Shown: positions 1 through 9,469 of the stretch, piece by piece
Layout of the letters: each line of letters opens with the position of its first letter
How positions within the stretch are numbered: position 1 is the first letter of the stretch
Source: Viscum album
Lineage: Eukaryota > Streptophyta > Magnoliopsida > Santalales > Viscaceae
Direction of reading: 5' to 3'
DNA length: 64,000 bases
Assembly: GCA_963277665.1 (NCBI GenBank)
Contig: OY728122.1
Coordinates: forward strand, 2,124,140,024-2,124,204,023
Notes under the pieces: generated by a model
The model's database searches: none
What the model was told of the DNA's origin: nothing
What the model saw: the letters and a program-made list of their open reading frames with translations, nothing else
Position numbers and translations under genes: made by a program

Positions 1-583
1 TTCCACATCCAAGGAGCACCACCAAAGAAGCTTGGGAGCGCTCTTCATCAACTCCTTCAATCCATTGGCACCCAAGACTTCCCCATTACGGTTTTTCATT
101 GCTTTATTCATTTTGAGCTTTAAATTGAGTTTGTGCCTACAAACTTCCATTTCTCTCATCTCCCTTTTATTTGGGTTCTCACACCACCTTCAAGGTGTGA
201 AGAGGTTAGTCAAGCCTTCCCTTTAAAAGGCTTGAGACATAGGTGAGCTAGCCTTCACCTGTAAGAAGGCTAGTGGGTTCTTGCTTAACCATTGAAAGCA
301 AGTGGGTTCTTGCATAACCAACAAAAGCAAGTTGTAATAGGTTCTAGAATACCTGTAAAGTCTAGTGGGTTTCTTGCTAAAACCATTGAAAAGCAAGCGG
401 TAGTAAATCTCTCAACGGTTGAGTTGGGAGCGGAGACGTAGGCTTGGGTTTAAGCCGAACTCCGTTATCAAGTTTGTGTGTCTTGCCTCTTTCATTTCCG
501 CTGCACTTTATCTTTGATTTTAAATTGTTAATTTCTTTTTTTAAAAGGCAATTCACCCCCCCTATTGCCATCACTTCCTTTCT
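1..583 (+). repeat. Fragment resembling the 3' part of a Ty1/copia (Sirevirus/Tork-like) LTR
   Basis: The stretch has short direct repeats around 'gtgggttcttgc' (about 270-380). It then has a block reading 'ggagacgtaggcttgggttt' and 'gccgaactccgtt', a T-rich stretch, and 'caattcacccccc' near 551-563. That order is familiar from the terminal part of several plant copia LTRs. No primer-binding site follows, so this would be a truncated copy. The recognition is from memory of LTR style and not from a pairwise partner in the window. Confidence 0.4.
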
Positions 584-599
584 TTCTCCGCCTCACAAC

Positions 600-1091
600 A
601 TGGAGGAATGGTAAAGTGTCCAGCGTGCATGGAAGAGGTCTTGAGTTTGAATCTAGGGAGAGACATGGTCGTGCGCACATGTGCAGGTGAGGTCTCGAGT
701 TCGAATTCAGGGAGAGGCAGGGCCGCACGTGCATGTGTAGGTGGGGTTAGCAGTGTTAAAGGGTTGGGGAGGGCACTGTTAAAGGCTGACTGGGGGGGGG
801 GGTGGTGGCGGGCAGTGTTATTCTCTATTTTTTTTGGATTTTTTTAATATTTTTTTACATTTTTTGAATTTTATCAGCGCTAAGAAAATCACTGATAAAT
901 GCTCTTTTTATTAGTGTTTTTTTGAGCGCTGATAAAAGACCCCTTTTATCAGCGTTTTTAGCACTGATAAAAGGGGCCTTTATCAGCGCTTTTCTGAGCG
1001 CTCATAAAAGGGACCCCTTTATCTTCGCTCAGATTAACAGCGCTGTTAAAAGTTATGTCTAGCGCTGATAAAAGCACTATCTGTAGTAGTG
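600..1091. mobile_element. Right end of a CACTA (En/Spm) element, left end not identified
   Basis: The sequence ends in CTGTAGTAGTG at 1081-1091, the complement of a CACTACTACAG terminus. Between about 878 and 1075 there are eight or so copies, in both orientations, of a subterminal motif like TTTATCAGCGCT/AGCGCTGATAAA. The following 3 bp are ATA, but I found no matching CACTAC start upstream, so the other end may lie outside the window or be lost. The insertion is in the satellite that begins at 1096. The left limit given here is approximate. Confidence 0.72.
635..742 (+). repeat. 54-bp tandem duplication with two pol III B-box-like motifs
   Basis: Two 54-bp units start at 635 and 689 with 'gaggtct.gagtt.gaat.c'. 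Each contains a motif close to the tRNA B box (GAGTTTGAATC at 643-653, GAGTTCGAATT at 697-707). A weak A-box-like stretch (tggtaaagtg) lies at about 609. This looks like a tRNA-derived module inside the CACTA relative whose end is at 1091. A comparable module occurs in the CACTA copy at 9370-10968. Confidence 0.5.
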
Positions 1092-1095
1092 ATAG

Positions 1096-1890
1096 GAATA
1101 AACCGTGCATCAATCTAATGTAAGATATGTCTATAATGATCAAAAGTGAATGTTTAAAATTAAAACTATTTTCTAAGTTAAAAAATAACATCAAACAATC
1201 AAAAATGAGAAAAAGAGTTCAAATTGTCGAGAAAATGTAGAGAAATGATTGCCAATTAATTTCTGACACATAGGAATGAAACACATCAATCCAATATGTG
1301 ATGTGATCAGAATGAACAAAAGTATATTTTTATAATTAAAACTTTCTTCTAAGTTTAAAAGGTGTATAAAATGATCAAAACCAATATCAAATGAGTTTGG
1401 ATTGTTGTGAAAATATAGAATAAAATCATGAATTAATTTTTTATATTTAAGAACAAACCACACATCCATCTTAAATACGATATACTTTTAATAATCCAAT
1501 AATATTTTTTTTTGAATTATAATTTCTATTTAAGTTCAAAACATGTGTCCAAAAATCAAAATTGAGAAAAAAAGCTGAGATTATATTGAAAATTTAGGAA
1601 AACCATCATTGATTAATTTTTTATATTTTGGAATAAGATGCACATTAATATGTTACATGATCACTCAGAATGATAAAAAGTGAATTTTTATGATTATAAC
1701 TCTTTATGACGTGTGATGTGGCCAAAATGATCAAAAGTAGATTTTCAAAATTAAAAAACTTTTCTACGTTCAAGATACATGTCAAACAATAAAACTCACC
1801 AAACAAGTTTGAATTGTCATTAAAATTTAGAATGATCATAGGTTAATTTTTGACTTGTATGAATGAATAACACCTCAATATGATGTGCCA
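1096..1890. repeat. Degenerate ~177-bp tandem satellite, about 4.3 units
   Basis: Units can be anchored on 'gaataaacc...catc' at 1096, 1274, 1451, 1631 and 1861, giving spacings of 178, 177, 180 and 230 bp. A second anchor ('gatcaaaagtgaat' then 'aattaaaact') recurs at about 1137, 1313, 1490, 1672 and 1728. The fourth unit carries an internal duplication of about 55 bp, which explains its length. Units are strongly diverged. I see no obvious similarity to the 179-bp array at 4540-7010. Confidence 0.7.
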
Positions 1891-2440
1891 TGTTGCAATG
1901 ACCCATGTTATTTGGTTTGGTAATTTATTTTAAATTTTAGTTATTTATCTATTAAATTGAAAAGTTTTGGAGTTTAAAATGGTTTAAGGAAGTAATAGGA
2001 GGGTGAAAAGAGAAATTAATTGAGTTTTGGTATAAAAGTGGCACCAGGTACTCGGTAACTTTGTAATGATTACCCGGTGGTCTTTGGCGTTGTTGTAAAA
2101 ACCTACTAGTTCTGAAAACACGTACCTGATAACCTATCAATGGGTACTCAGTAGAAACAAGGTGATTAGTTATCATCACTGAGTACCTTTTAGGAACCAG
2201 GAATGTTATTTCAAGCATGGGAAATTTGGTATTTTTTACTTGAAAATACTAAATCAAATTCAAGGGTCTTTTAAGATTTTGAATCCATAACAATTATAGA
2301 GCTCTCCCAAGCCAATCCTCCTCTACTCTCCCTTTCTCCAATATGATCCAATCTTAAAAGTTGATCTAGTATTTCACCAGGGTACTAATGGTTTCATCAT
2401 TTGGTGAGTTTAAGGTAGGTCAACCTTCTCCTCAATCAAC
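1891..2440 (+). other. Non-coding stretch, possibly a partial LTR
   Basis: No coding potential is visible. The stretch begins near 'tgttgcaatgaccc' and has a TATA-like 'tataaaagtgg' at about 2031. It also has several variants of 'ggtactcggta/actgagtacc' between 2045 and 2190. This resembles a gypsy-type solo LTR remnant, but I found no partner copy or target duplication. Confidence 0.2.
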
Positions 2441-3874
2441 ATATTTTATTTTCCAAAAAGTACAGGTCCACAAATAGAAGAAAAGGAACTGAATAAATAT
2501 AAGCAAAAGTCAACCAGAAAATTAAGGAGGCTGAAAATAGTGCAGGCCAAGTGCGTCGCCTCTCACAAGGTTCACCACCTCAGTTGGTAGGCAACTTGTG
2601 CTCAAAATGCATGTAATCCTTGTCCTTTGACCAGCCATTGATGTGAGAAAATCTGCAACTTTGTTGCCCTCATGCAAAGTGTAACATACCCTCATTTGAT
2701 TATTAATATAACTTCTGCTCCGACGAATAAAATAGGAAATCAACCAAGGTATGATACTTGATCCATGTAGGGAATTGTACAGTGTTATGGAGTCCGTCTC
2801 AACCACTACCAAACTGATATTTTTTTACCTGCAAAACTGAAGACCCGTGTCTTTCACCATTCCTTCAGCCTGAAGAGAATCCCCACTGCCATAACATGCT
2901 ATAAATGAAAAAAATGACATCGACCCATGGATCCCGAACTACACCACCACCCCTCATGACTTCCATACTATACGAACCATCCACATTGAGCATGTGACCA
3001 GAAAACGGGGGTTCCATTAAACCCAACGAGCATGCTTGGATTTCATAGGTGAGTTGATGGAGGTTCTTCCAGCTAAGAGTGGTCTAAGAGTATGAGATTA
3101 TTCCTAGTTCTTGAAGAGAAATATCATATCAACCAGGAAGCTTCTAGTTCTGAAGATAATAGCTCTCCCCGTGCATGAAATTCCATCCACCCATGCTGAG
3201 TTCTACACCTACCAGACGCACCAACAACCTTCAAGGAGGACCAGTGCACACGCCTTCCTCTCCGGACCTGCTGCTCCCACACCCTAAAATTAGATATCAA
3301 GAAAAATGATTCCCTTTATGATCTATGTGAAAAAGCACTAAAATCACTAAACACTCTTCACACTGAGTGAGACCACTCTCTTTTGAATAAGAGGTGAAAC
3401 AGGCTCTCCTCCCGACAGTCCCTACAACACCAACACCAAAAGACAAGATTAATGACCATGCGTTTAAAATTTTCGTCAGTGGGTAACACCCTATTCCTAA
3501 TTCTCTATAAAATAAAATTGCATTTAACATGAATCTCCTTACTCCATAACAACTCACCTCATCCATCCTCTTAGTCAGGAGACATCATCACTCTTCTAAA
3601 GTCTTTTACTGAGAACCCGCCTGATGAGGATCCAGTAAAGACACACCTATCTGATTCATCATTTAGCTCGATGAGATCAAATATATCCCTTTGTTTCTTA
3701 TCCAGGATGGCACCGATGAAGCTTTGGTGCCTTCTTGCATGCCTAAAAGTGATATCCGTAACATGATAGCCAGGGAAATCAAGTGTGTTTCCTGCCCAGT
3801 TGTGGTGCCAAAAGGAGATATCTCCCTTACCCATGATCTATTGACTATGGTTTTGAATTATTTGAATATGAGTA
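2441..3874 (-). pseudogene. L1 LINE ORF2, C-terminal part (zf-RVT and RNase H-like), split from its N-terminal half
   Basis: Read on the minus strand, this is the 3' third of a plant L1 ORF2. Just downstream of 3874 comes GKGDISFWHHNW (about 3834-3790) and then a 'SSSGGFSVKDF' block. Next is the zinc-finger-like region of reverse transcriptases, with NRVLPTDENFKRM and CWCCRDC (about 3500-3400). An RNase H-like domain follows: NVDGSYS near 2990, then VETDSI and a final EGNKVADFL at about 2810-2640. Several stops and frame changes make it a pseudogene. The reading frame runs into the N-terminal half at 43652 once the CACTA insertion is removed. I found no poly(A) tail or target duplication, so the left limit is approximate. 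Confidence 0.82.
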
Positions 3875-4000
3875 CACTACCACAAAACAGGCCTTTATCA
3901 GTGCTAAAAAAGGACTTTATCAATGCTAAAAAAACATTGTTAATCAAGCCGCTATTAAAGGGGCTCCCCTTTATCAGTGCTAAAAAAGTGCTGATAAATG
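3875..4000. repeat. Left TIR and subterminal repeats of the large CACTA
   Basis: The 12-bp TIR is followed by four to five copies of a TTTATCAGTGCTAAAAAA-type motif, the last two forming an inverted pair (about 3970-3999). In En/Spm elements such subterminal motifs are bound by the TnpA protein. By analogy these would be the binding sites here. Confidence 0.75.
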
Positions 4001-4540
4001 CTTCCCTATTTGATGTTGTTTATATAATAGCACACCCAACAACCTGTAAAAAATAAACAGCAGACCAAAAGAACCAAACCAACAAAAATAACCTGCACAA
4101 ACTAGAAAAAACCTACTAAAAAATAACCACTCATAGTGTATACAAAAGAACCATATACACGATGCAAATGATGAAAAAACAAGCAGCGCACACAAAAGTT
4201 TGACAAACAATGATATATACATTTAATTTACATCATGAATACAAAAATATTCACTCATGGTATATACCAAAAAAACACTTCTATATACATTTTGAAAAAT
4301 GTTTTATAAAACTACATTTACAAATATCCAACAAATAGTAAAAAACATTAATGTTTTCTCTTTTGACGTATGTGGTCCCCTCTAAAAAATGTCTTCTAAT
4401 GGTAATAGTCGCCAAACAAATCATCCCAACTCGAGAAAAAGGTTCCACCTATATAATAAAACAAATATTATGTTATTAATACTATAAAGAAGTAATATAA
4501 ACATTAATACGAAGAATACATTAAAAAATATCAATTTTTA
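4001..4540. other. AT-rich non-coding interior of the CACTA
   Basis: This A/C-rich stretch separates the left subterminal repeats from the tandem array. No coding or repeat structure is seen beyond short simple-sequence runs. Confidence 0.6.
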
Positions 4541-7010
4541 ATAAAAATGACACATTTGGAGTTATACTGGTCACACTGTGCGTCATATTGAGGTGGGGTT
4601 GATTTCTACACATCAAAAATAACCGATGGATCGTTGTACTAAAGTATCAAAACAATCAGAATTAATTTCCTTGGTTTTCAGTATGTCAGTTGTTTTTTTT
4701 ACTAAAATGTCATTTCAAACTGAAAACATGCAATTCGAGTCATACTGGTCACATCATGCGTCAGTTTGATGTGATACTACTTCATACACGTCACAAAGGA
4801 CTTACAAATTGTTGTCCTTAATTTGGAAGACAATCAAAGTGTGTTTTCTTGGTTTTTAGTGAGTGACACGTTTTGAGTTAAAATGTCAATTTTAAACTGA
4901 TAGCGAACACTTTTAGTCCTACTAGTCACACCGTTCGTCGGATTAATGTGGGGTTGATTCCTAAATGTCACAACTGACTCATGGATCATTTTCCTAAAAT
5001 ATCAAAACAATAAAAAAACATTTTTTTGGTTTTTAGTATGCCAGTTGTGTTTTTTTACTTGAATTAATGTCAATTTTAAATAACGAGACACATTTGGAGT
5101 CATACCGGTGACACTGTGCATCAGATTGAGGTTTGGTTGATTCTTACACGTTAAAAATGAATGATAGATCATTTTTCTAAAGTATCAAAACAATTGTAAT
5201 GTATTTCCTCAGTTTTTAGTATGCCAGTTGTGTCTTTTTACTAAAATGTCATTATAAATTGAAAACATGCAAATTGAGTCATACCGTTCGCATCGTGCAT
5301 CAGTTTGATGTGAGACTGCTTGATACACGTCACAAAGGACTTATGAATCACTATCCTTAATTTGAAAGATAATCAGAGCGCCTTTTCTTTGTTTTCAGTG
5401 AGTGACATGTTTTGAACTAAAATGTCAATTTTAAACTCTTAATGGACACTTTTTGTCATAATGATCACACAATGCATCAGATTGAGGTGGGGTTAATTCC
5501 TACATGTTAAAAATAACTCATGGATTTTTTTCCTAAAGTATAAAAACAATCCAAATTCATTTTCTCATTTTTTAGTACATCAGTTGTGCTTTTTTTCTTG
5601 AATTAATGTCAATTTTAAATAACAAGACACATTTAGAGTCATACCGGTGACAACGTTCATCGTATTGAGATGAGGTTGATTCCTACATGACACAAATGAC
5701 TGAAAGATCATTTTACTAAAGTATCAAAACAATCTAAATGCATTTCCTTAGTTTTCAGTATGTTAGTTGTGTTTTTTTACTAAAATGTCATTTCAAATAG
5801 AAAACATGCAATTTGAGTCATACCAGTTGCATTGTGCATTAGTTTGACATGAGATTACTTGATACACATAAAAAAGGACTTATGAATCAATGTACTTAAT
5901 TTAGAAGACAATTGGAGTGCATTTTAATTATTTTCAGTGAGTGACATGTTTTGAACTAAAATGTCAATTTTAAACTCGTAACGAACACTTTTAGTCATAC
6001 TGATCACACGGTGTGTCATATTGAGGTGGGGTTGATTCCTACACATCACAACTGACTCATGTACCGTTTTCCTAAAGTATCAAAACAATAAAAATTTATT
6101 TTATTAGTTTTCAGTATGTCAATTGTGTTTTTTTACTTGAATTAATGTCAATTTTAAATAACAAGACACATTTGGAGTTATACCGGCCACACTGTGCATC
6201 GTATTAAGGTGCGATTGATTCATACATGTCAAAAATGACTGATATATCTTTTTCCTAAAGTATCAAAACAATTGGAATGCATTTCCTTGGTTTTTAGTAT
6301 GTCAGTTGTGTTTTTTTACTAAAATGTAATTTCAAATCGAAAACATGCAATTTGAGTCATATCAGTCACATCGTGCATCAATTTGACGTGAGACAGCTTC
6401 ATACACGTCACAAAGGACTTAAAAATTGCTATCCTTAATTTGGAAGATAATTGGAGCACGTTTTCTTTGTTTTCAATGAGTGACACATTTTGAACTAAAA
6501 TGTATACTTTAAACTAATAATGGACACTTTTAGTCATACCCGTCACACCATTAGTTGAATTAAGGTGGGGTTGATTCCTACATGTCACAACTGACTCATG
6601 GATCATTTTACTAAAATATCAAAACAATATGAATGCGTTTTTATCAGTTTTTAGTATGCTAGTTGTGTTTTTTACTTGAATTAATGTCAATTTTAAATAA
6701 AAAGACACATTTAGAGTCATACTGGTGACACCGTGCGTTAGATTGAGGTTTGGTTGATTCCTACACATCAAAAAATGACTGATAGATCATTTTCCTAATG
6801 TATCAAAACAATCAGAAAGCATTTCCTTGGTTTTCAGTATGTCAGTTGTGTTTTTTACTTGAATTGATGTTAATTTTAAATAAAGATACATTTGGAGTCA
6901 TACCGATGACATTGTGCGTCAGATTGAGGTGCAGTTGATTCCTACACGTCACAAATGACTCATAGATCATTGTCCTAAAGTATCAGAACAAATTTTAAGT
7001 ACATTTTCTT
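4540..7010. repeat. Tandem array of ~179-bp monomers with trimeric (539-bp) higher-order structure
   Basis: Fourteen monomers can be anchored on variants of 'catac.ggtcacac.gtgcgtca' at 4563, 4741, 4918, 5101, 5280, 5457, 5640, 5819, 5996, 6179, 6358, 6535, 6718 and 6899. The spacings are 178, 177, 183, 179, 177, 183, 179, 177, 183, 179, 177, 183 and 181. The 3-step periodicity shows three monomer types. Type A has 'attgaggtgggg', type B has 'gtttgatgtgagac' and 'cacaaaggactta', and type C has 'acaactgactcatgg'. They repeat as ABC four times, then A, then an A-like hybrid. It lies between the Ulp1-type gene and the left end of the CACTA. Confidence 0.92.
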
Positions 7011-7170
7011 CCTAAAAATCAATGCAACCTTGCCTGTGAAACCTAAAAAAGAGACCTGACCTTTTCAATATGCTCAATCTACCCAGTTTATAAGGATTAT
7101 GGAAAAAACTTTGTTCTTTGTACGGTTAACATGGAATAACATCCTACTTCTGCAGCATATCTTTAGTTGT

Positions 7171-7241
7171 CCTGATGAAGAACCAACTATCATATATTTA
7201 GGACCTCTGAATGAATATATGACAGTTGGTTCTTCATTAGG
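7171..7241. repeat. 71-bp hairpin (28-bp arms, 15-bp loop)
   Basis: The left arm 7171-7198 and right arm 7214-7241 are complementary at 26 of 28 positions, with a 15-base loop. Complementarity stops abruptly at both ends. The hairpin sits 3' of the Ulp1-type gene. It could be a tiny foldback element or a small-RNA precursor; nothing else identifies it. Confidence 0.7.
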
Positions 7242-7497
7242 TCGAATAAAGAGGGGAAATGCTAATGTTGCAGATTGAATTGATTTTTTTAGAGAAAAAC
7301 CCTTCTTGTTGTTGAAAACGAGAAGAGTGGAGTAAGATACTATGCCTGTTATGACTCAAGATGTCATAAAAAAATCAAGGGATGAGGAAACCCCTTCTGG
7401 ATACTCATTATCTTTTTTGGTCTATCAACAACACACATACCCTGTAAATGAGGACCACCAATTTCTTTTAAAAAATTAATCAACATGCAATTCATTT

Positions 7498-7576
7498 AGT
7501 GCGCAAACAAGGACCACCAATGACCATGCTTTTCAGTAGGGCGTTTAGCCTGTAAAAATCACAACATTACCATCAA
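7498..7576 (-). repeat. Exon-like 79-bp segment, duplicated at 41757-41835
   Basis: The + strand 'gcaaacaaggaccaccaa' recurs at 41762, and similarity extends over the 79 bp at roughly 78% by eye. On the minus strand this copy has a splice-acceptor-like 'tgatttttacag' followed by a short reading frame AKRPTEKHGHWWSLFAH and a stop. The other copy reads AKSPTKNYGCWWSLFAH. The conserved peptide suggests a small exon. I do not recognise the family. Confidence 0.5.
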
Positions 7577-7815
7577 ACAAAGAGAAAGATAAAGTAGACA
7601 AGATTATTAAAGTTGAAATTATTTGAGAAGTTTACCATCTTCATTCTATATTTTTACATTCTTCTATTAGGTATGCTTCCCATTCGTTTCTAAGAATATC
7701 TATATCGTCTTGTGAATATGACTATTTTTGGAGGTCACAGTAGTACTGAAAAAATATAAATACACAATGTATTAATAAGTATTTTAAATGAAATAGAAAT
7801 TATCTTCAAAAATAC

Positions 7816-7911
7816 CTCTTCAGGGATGCTAGTTTGTTCATGGAATATGATCTCTTTCATAAATTTACAAATATAATAACCACAGTCTTTATCATTTGTT
7901 TGTTTCAAGCA
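7816..7911 (-). pseudogene. Ulp1-type protease, exon with catalytic Gln-Cys (CACTA gene 2)
   Basis: On the minus strand a splice acceptor (tttctgcag) precedes 32 codons including QTNDKDCGYYICKFMKEI, and a GT donor follows at 7815. This is the C-terminal motif of C48 (Ulp1/SENP) cysteine peptidases, in which the Gln forms the oxyanion hole and the Cys is the nucleophile. Ulp1-like domains are common passengers of plant CACTA and MULE elements. The Cys is kept in this exon, but the gene is broken elsewhere. Confidence 0.8.
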
Positions 7912-7984
7912 CTGCAGAAACATTAAGAAAAATAAGTAATTTTTTATATGCGTTTGGATAGTGAAATATTATTATATATACCCT

Positions 7985-8530
7985 GATACTTATCCATTAG
8001 TAGTAGTTGTTAGTTTTCTTATCCTTTTCCCCTGGCCTCATTCTATGATGTAGACGATATTCACGCACCGCCCTATCATAATAGAATCCTCATTAAAAGA
8101 TAATATAAATTATATAACTGAATGTTTAGTTCTAAAATGTTGGATGTAGTGTATTAAAAATTGACAAATTCCATCATTTGTGGTCGATTTGTTGGATATC
8201 CATGCATTTAATCTAGAAAATAAATATTTGGACTATCCAAATTGACCACAATAAGCATCCAATACTTCCTAAGAACACAATAAAGAATAAGTAATGAAAT
8301 AAATTAAAATATATTTTATATGATTATATTGTAGAGTTTTACCCCTGAATCATTGGCATTAAGAAGAGTTTATCTTCCATAATTTTTCTATTAAATGATT
8401 TGAGTAGTCCGACCACTATTTCACCATATTTCTTGGAAGTTATGTCTTCTTATTCTATAGAGGCGACGTGAGGACTAACAAGTCCAAATTTTTATTCATG
8501 GGGAAATCCCTTCAATTGTTTTTCATATAT
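7985..8530 (-). pseudogene. Ulp1-type protease core, upstream exons (catalytic His replaced)
   Basis: Reading from 8530 down, a first segment contains FPHE, GLVSPHVASIE and EIVVGLLKSFN, then KIMEDKLFLMPM. A second begins after an acceptor-like 'tgtgttcttag' at 8269 with KYWMLIVVNLDSPNIYFLD. The family normally has His-Trp where this copy has Tyr-Trp, while the Asp that usually follows is present in YFLD. A third part near 8090-8030 (RAVREYRL) matches the segment that normally precedes the Cys exon. In-frame stops occur after FPHE and YFLD. This is a degenerate C48 domain of the CACTA gene 2. Confidence 0.7.
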
Positions 8531-8589
8531 ATGCTTGAGAAAAATATAAAATGTATTTAGTCATAATTATCATAGTATATCATCTTTTG

Positions 8590-8790
8590 GAAAATAAAAT
8601 CATGAAAACATACCTCATGTAAACATTTACAACTGATCCACCTAACCAATCATAGTCAAGTATTTCAATTGCACTCTCAACACCAATGAAGTCTAGATCT
8701 TCCCCTCTGTACATATTTGCTTCAAAATCAATTATGTGATTACCACCACATTTGAACTTTGTATCCATATGAGCCTTCAATGATAATAAA
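8590..8790 (-). pseudogene. Linker region of CACTA gene 2 between DUF8039 and Ulp1
   Basis: About 60 residues (FEANMYRGEDLDFIGVESAI, then YDWLGGSVVNVYMRYVF) resemble the stretch that precedes the protease domain in plant CACTA second-gene products, where a '..S.I..YM..L' motif is typical. It lies in the expected order between the 8985-9262 and 8530 segments. Confidence 0.55.
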
Positions 8791-8984
8791 TGTGGATATA
8801 GAACCCGAGGGGGGGGGGGTTAAGGTGCTTTGGGTATATCATTTTGATCGGTTGGTTGATCCTTAAGATGGTTTTGAACCGGTCTTTCGTTTCACCCCCT
8901 TCCCTTTGTCTGTTTGTAATAACATGCATCGATTCAGACCTTTTTTCATTAAATGTTTAAGGTTTAGCTTGAAAATTAAATTGG
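8791..8984. other. Intron-like gap with an 11-G tract
   Basis: This non-coding stretch between two gene-2 exons holds an uninterrupted run of 11 G at 8809-8819. No other feature is recognised. Confidence 0.5.
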
Positions 8985-9262
8985 AAATTAATACCACATT
9001 GTTGACATGTTTTTTATAAGATGTGATGGCCATGTGATGAATGTTCCTAGATCTTGTTCAACCGTATGAATATCTACATCATCAATTGGAATAGGTAGAT
9101 CGACATGCAACTCTAGGGCTACAATAATTGACACTCTAACATGATATTTTAGAAGTGGTTTGTTGTGTAGCATACTGTTTTGGATATTGAACACTATATC
9201 CCTCGCTACAAGGTGATGGGTGAGTGTTGATAGATATAAATCACAGTCATTTTCACCCTTTA
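8985..9262 (-). pseudogene. DUF8039-like domain of CACTA gene 2
   Basis: The minus-strand frame reads HHLVARDIVFNIQN, then HNKPLLKYHVRVSIIVALEL, then VDLPIPIDDVDIHTVEQ, and ends LGTFITWPSHLI. The pattern of a 'V.RG.V' start, 'H..PL....V.V.V', 'LP.P......T...A.G.F..WP..L' is that of the domain found next to Ulp1 in plant CACTA transposon proteins. A splice acceptor is not certain. I infer function only from this association. Confidence 0.65.
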
Positions 9263-9369
9263 GAATATCAATACAAGAAATGTATCAGTGTCTAGTGTCT
9301 ATCTGATTCATATTTCATAGAAAAAATTATTAGAAAATTGACTACCTCAGTTAAGAATTGTTTTTGAGG

Positions 9370-9469
9370 CACTACTACAAAAACGGGCAAGGGAAGCGCT
9401 ACCCCTTTATTAGTGCTAAAAAAAGTGCTGATAAAGGGGACCCCTTTATCAGCGCCTTTTGTAGTAGTG
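9370..9469. repeat. 100-bp foldback at the left end of the mini-CACTA
   Basis: CACTACTACAAAA at 9370-9382 has its exact complement TTTTGTAGTAGTG at 9457-9469. The left 100 bp thus carries both a CACTA start and a CACTA-like end. The triplet after 9469 is ATG and not AGG, so it is unlikely to be an independent insertion. Confidence 0.75.

Noticed and set aside
4540..7010. CRISPR array
   Set aside because: Repeats are ~179 bp, contiguous and have no unique spacers; the genome is a plant's.
7735..9262. Host SUMO protease gene
   Set aside because: The Ulp1 exons follow Transposase_24 and DUF8039-like exons inside a delimited CACTA element, so it is a transposon gene.
9370..9469. Independent 100-bp CACTA insertion
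   Set aside because: Flanking triplets differ (AGG and ATG), whereas 9370-10968 has AGG on both sides.
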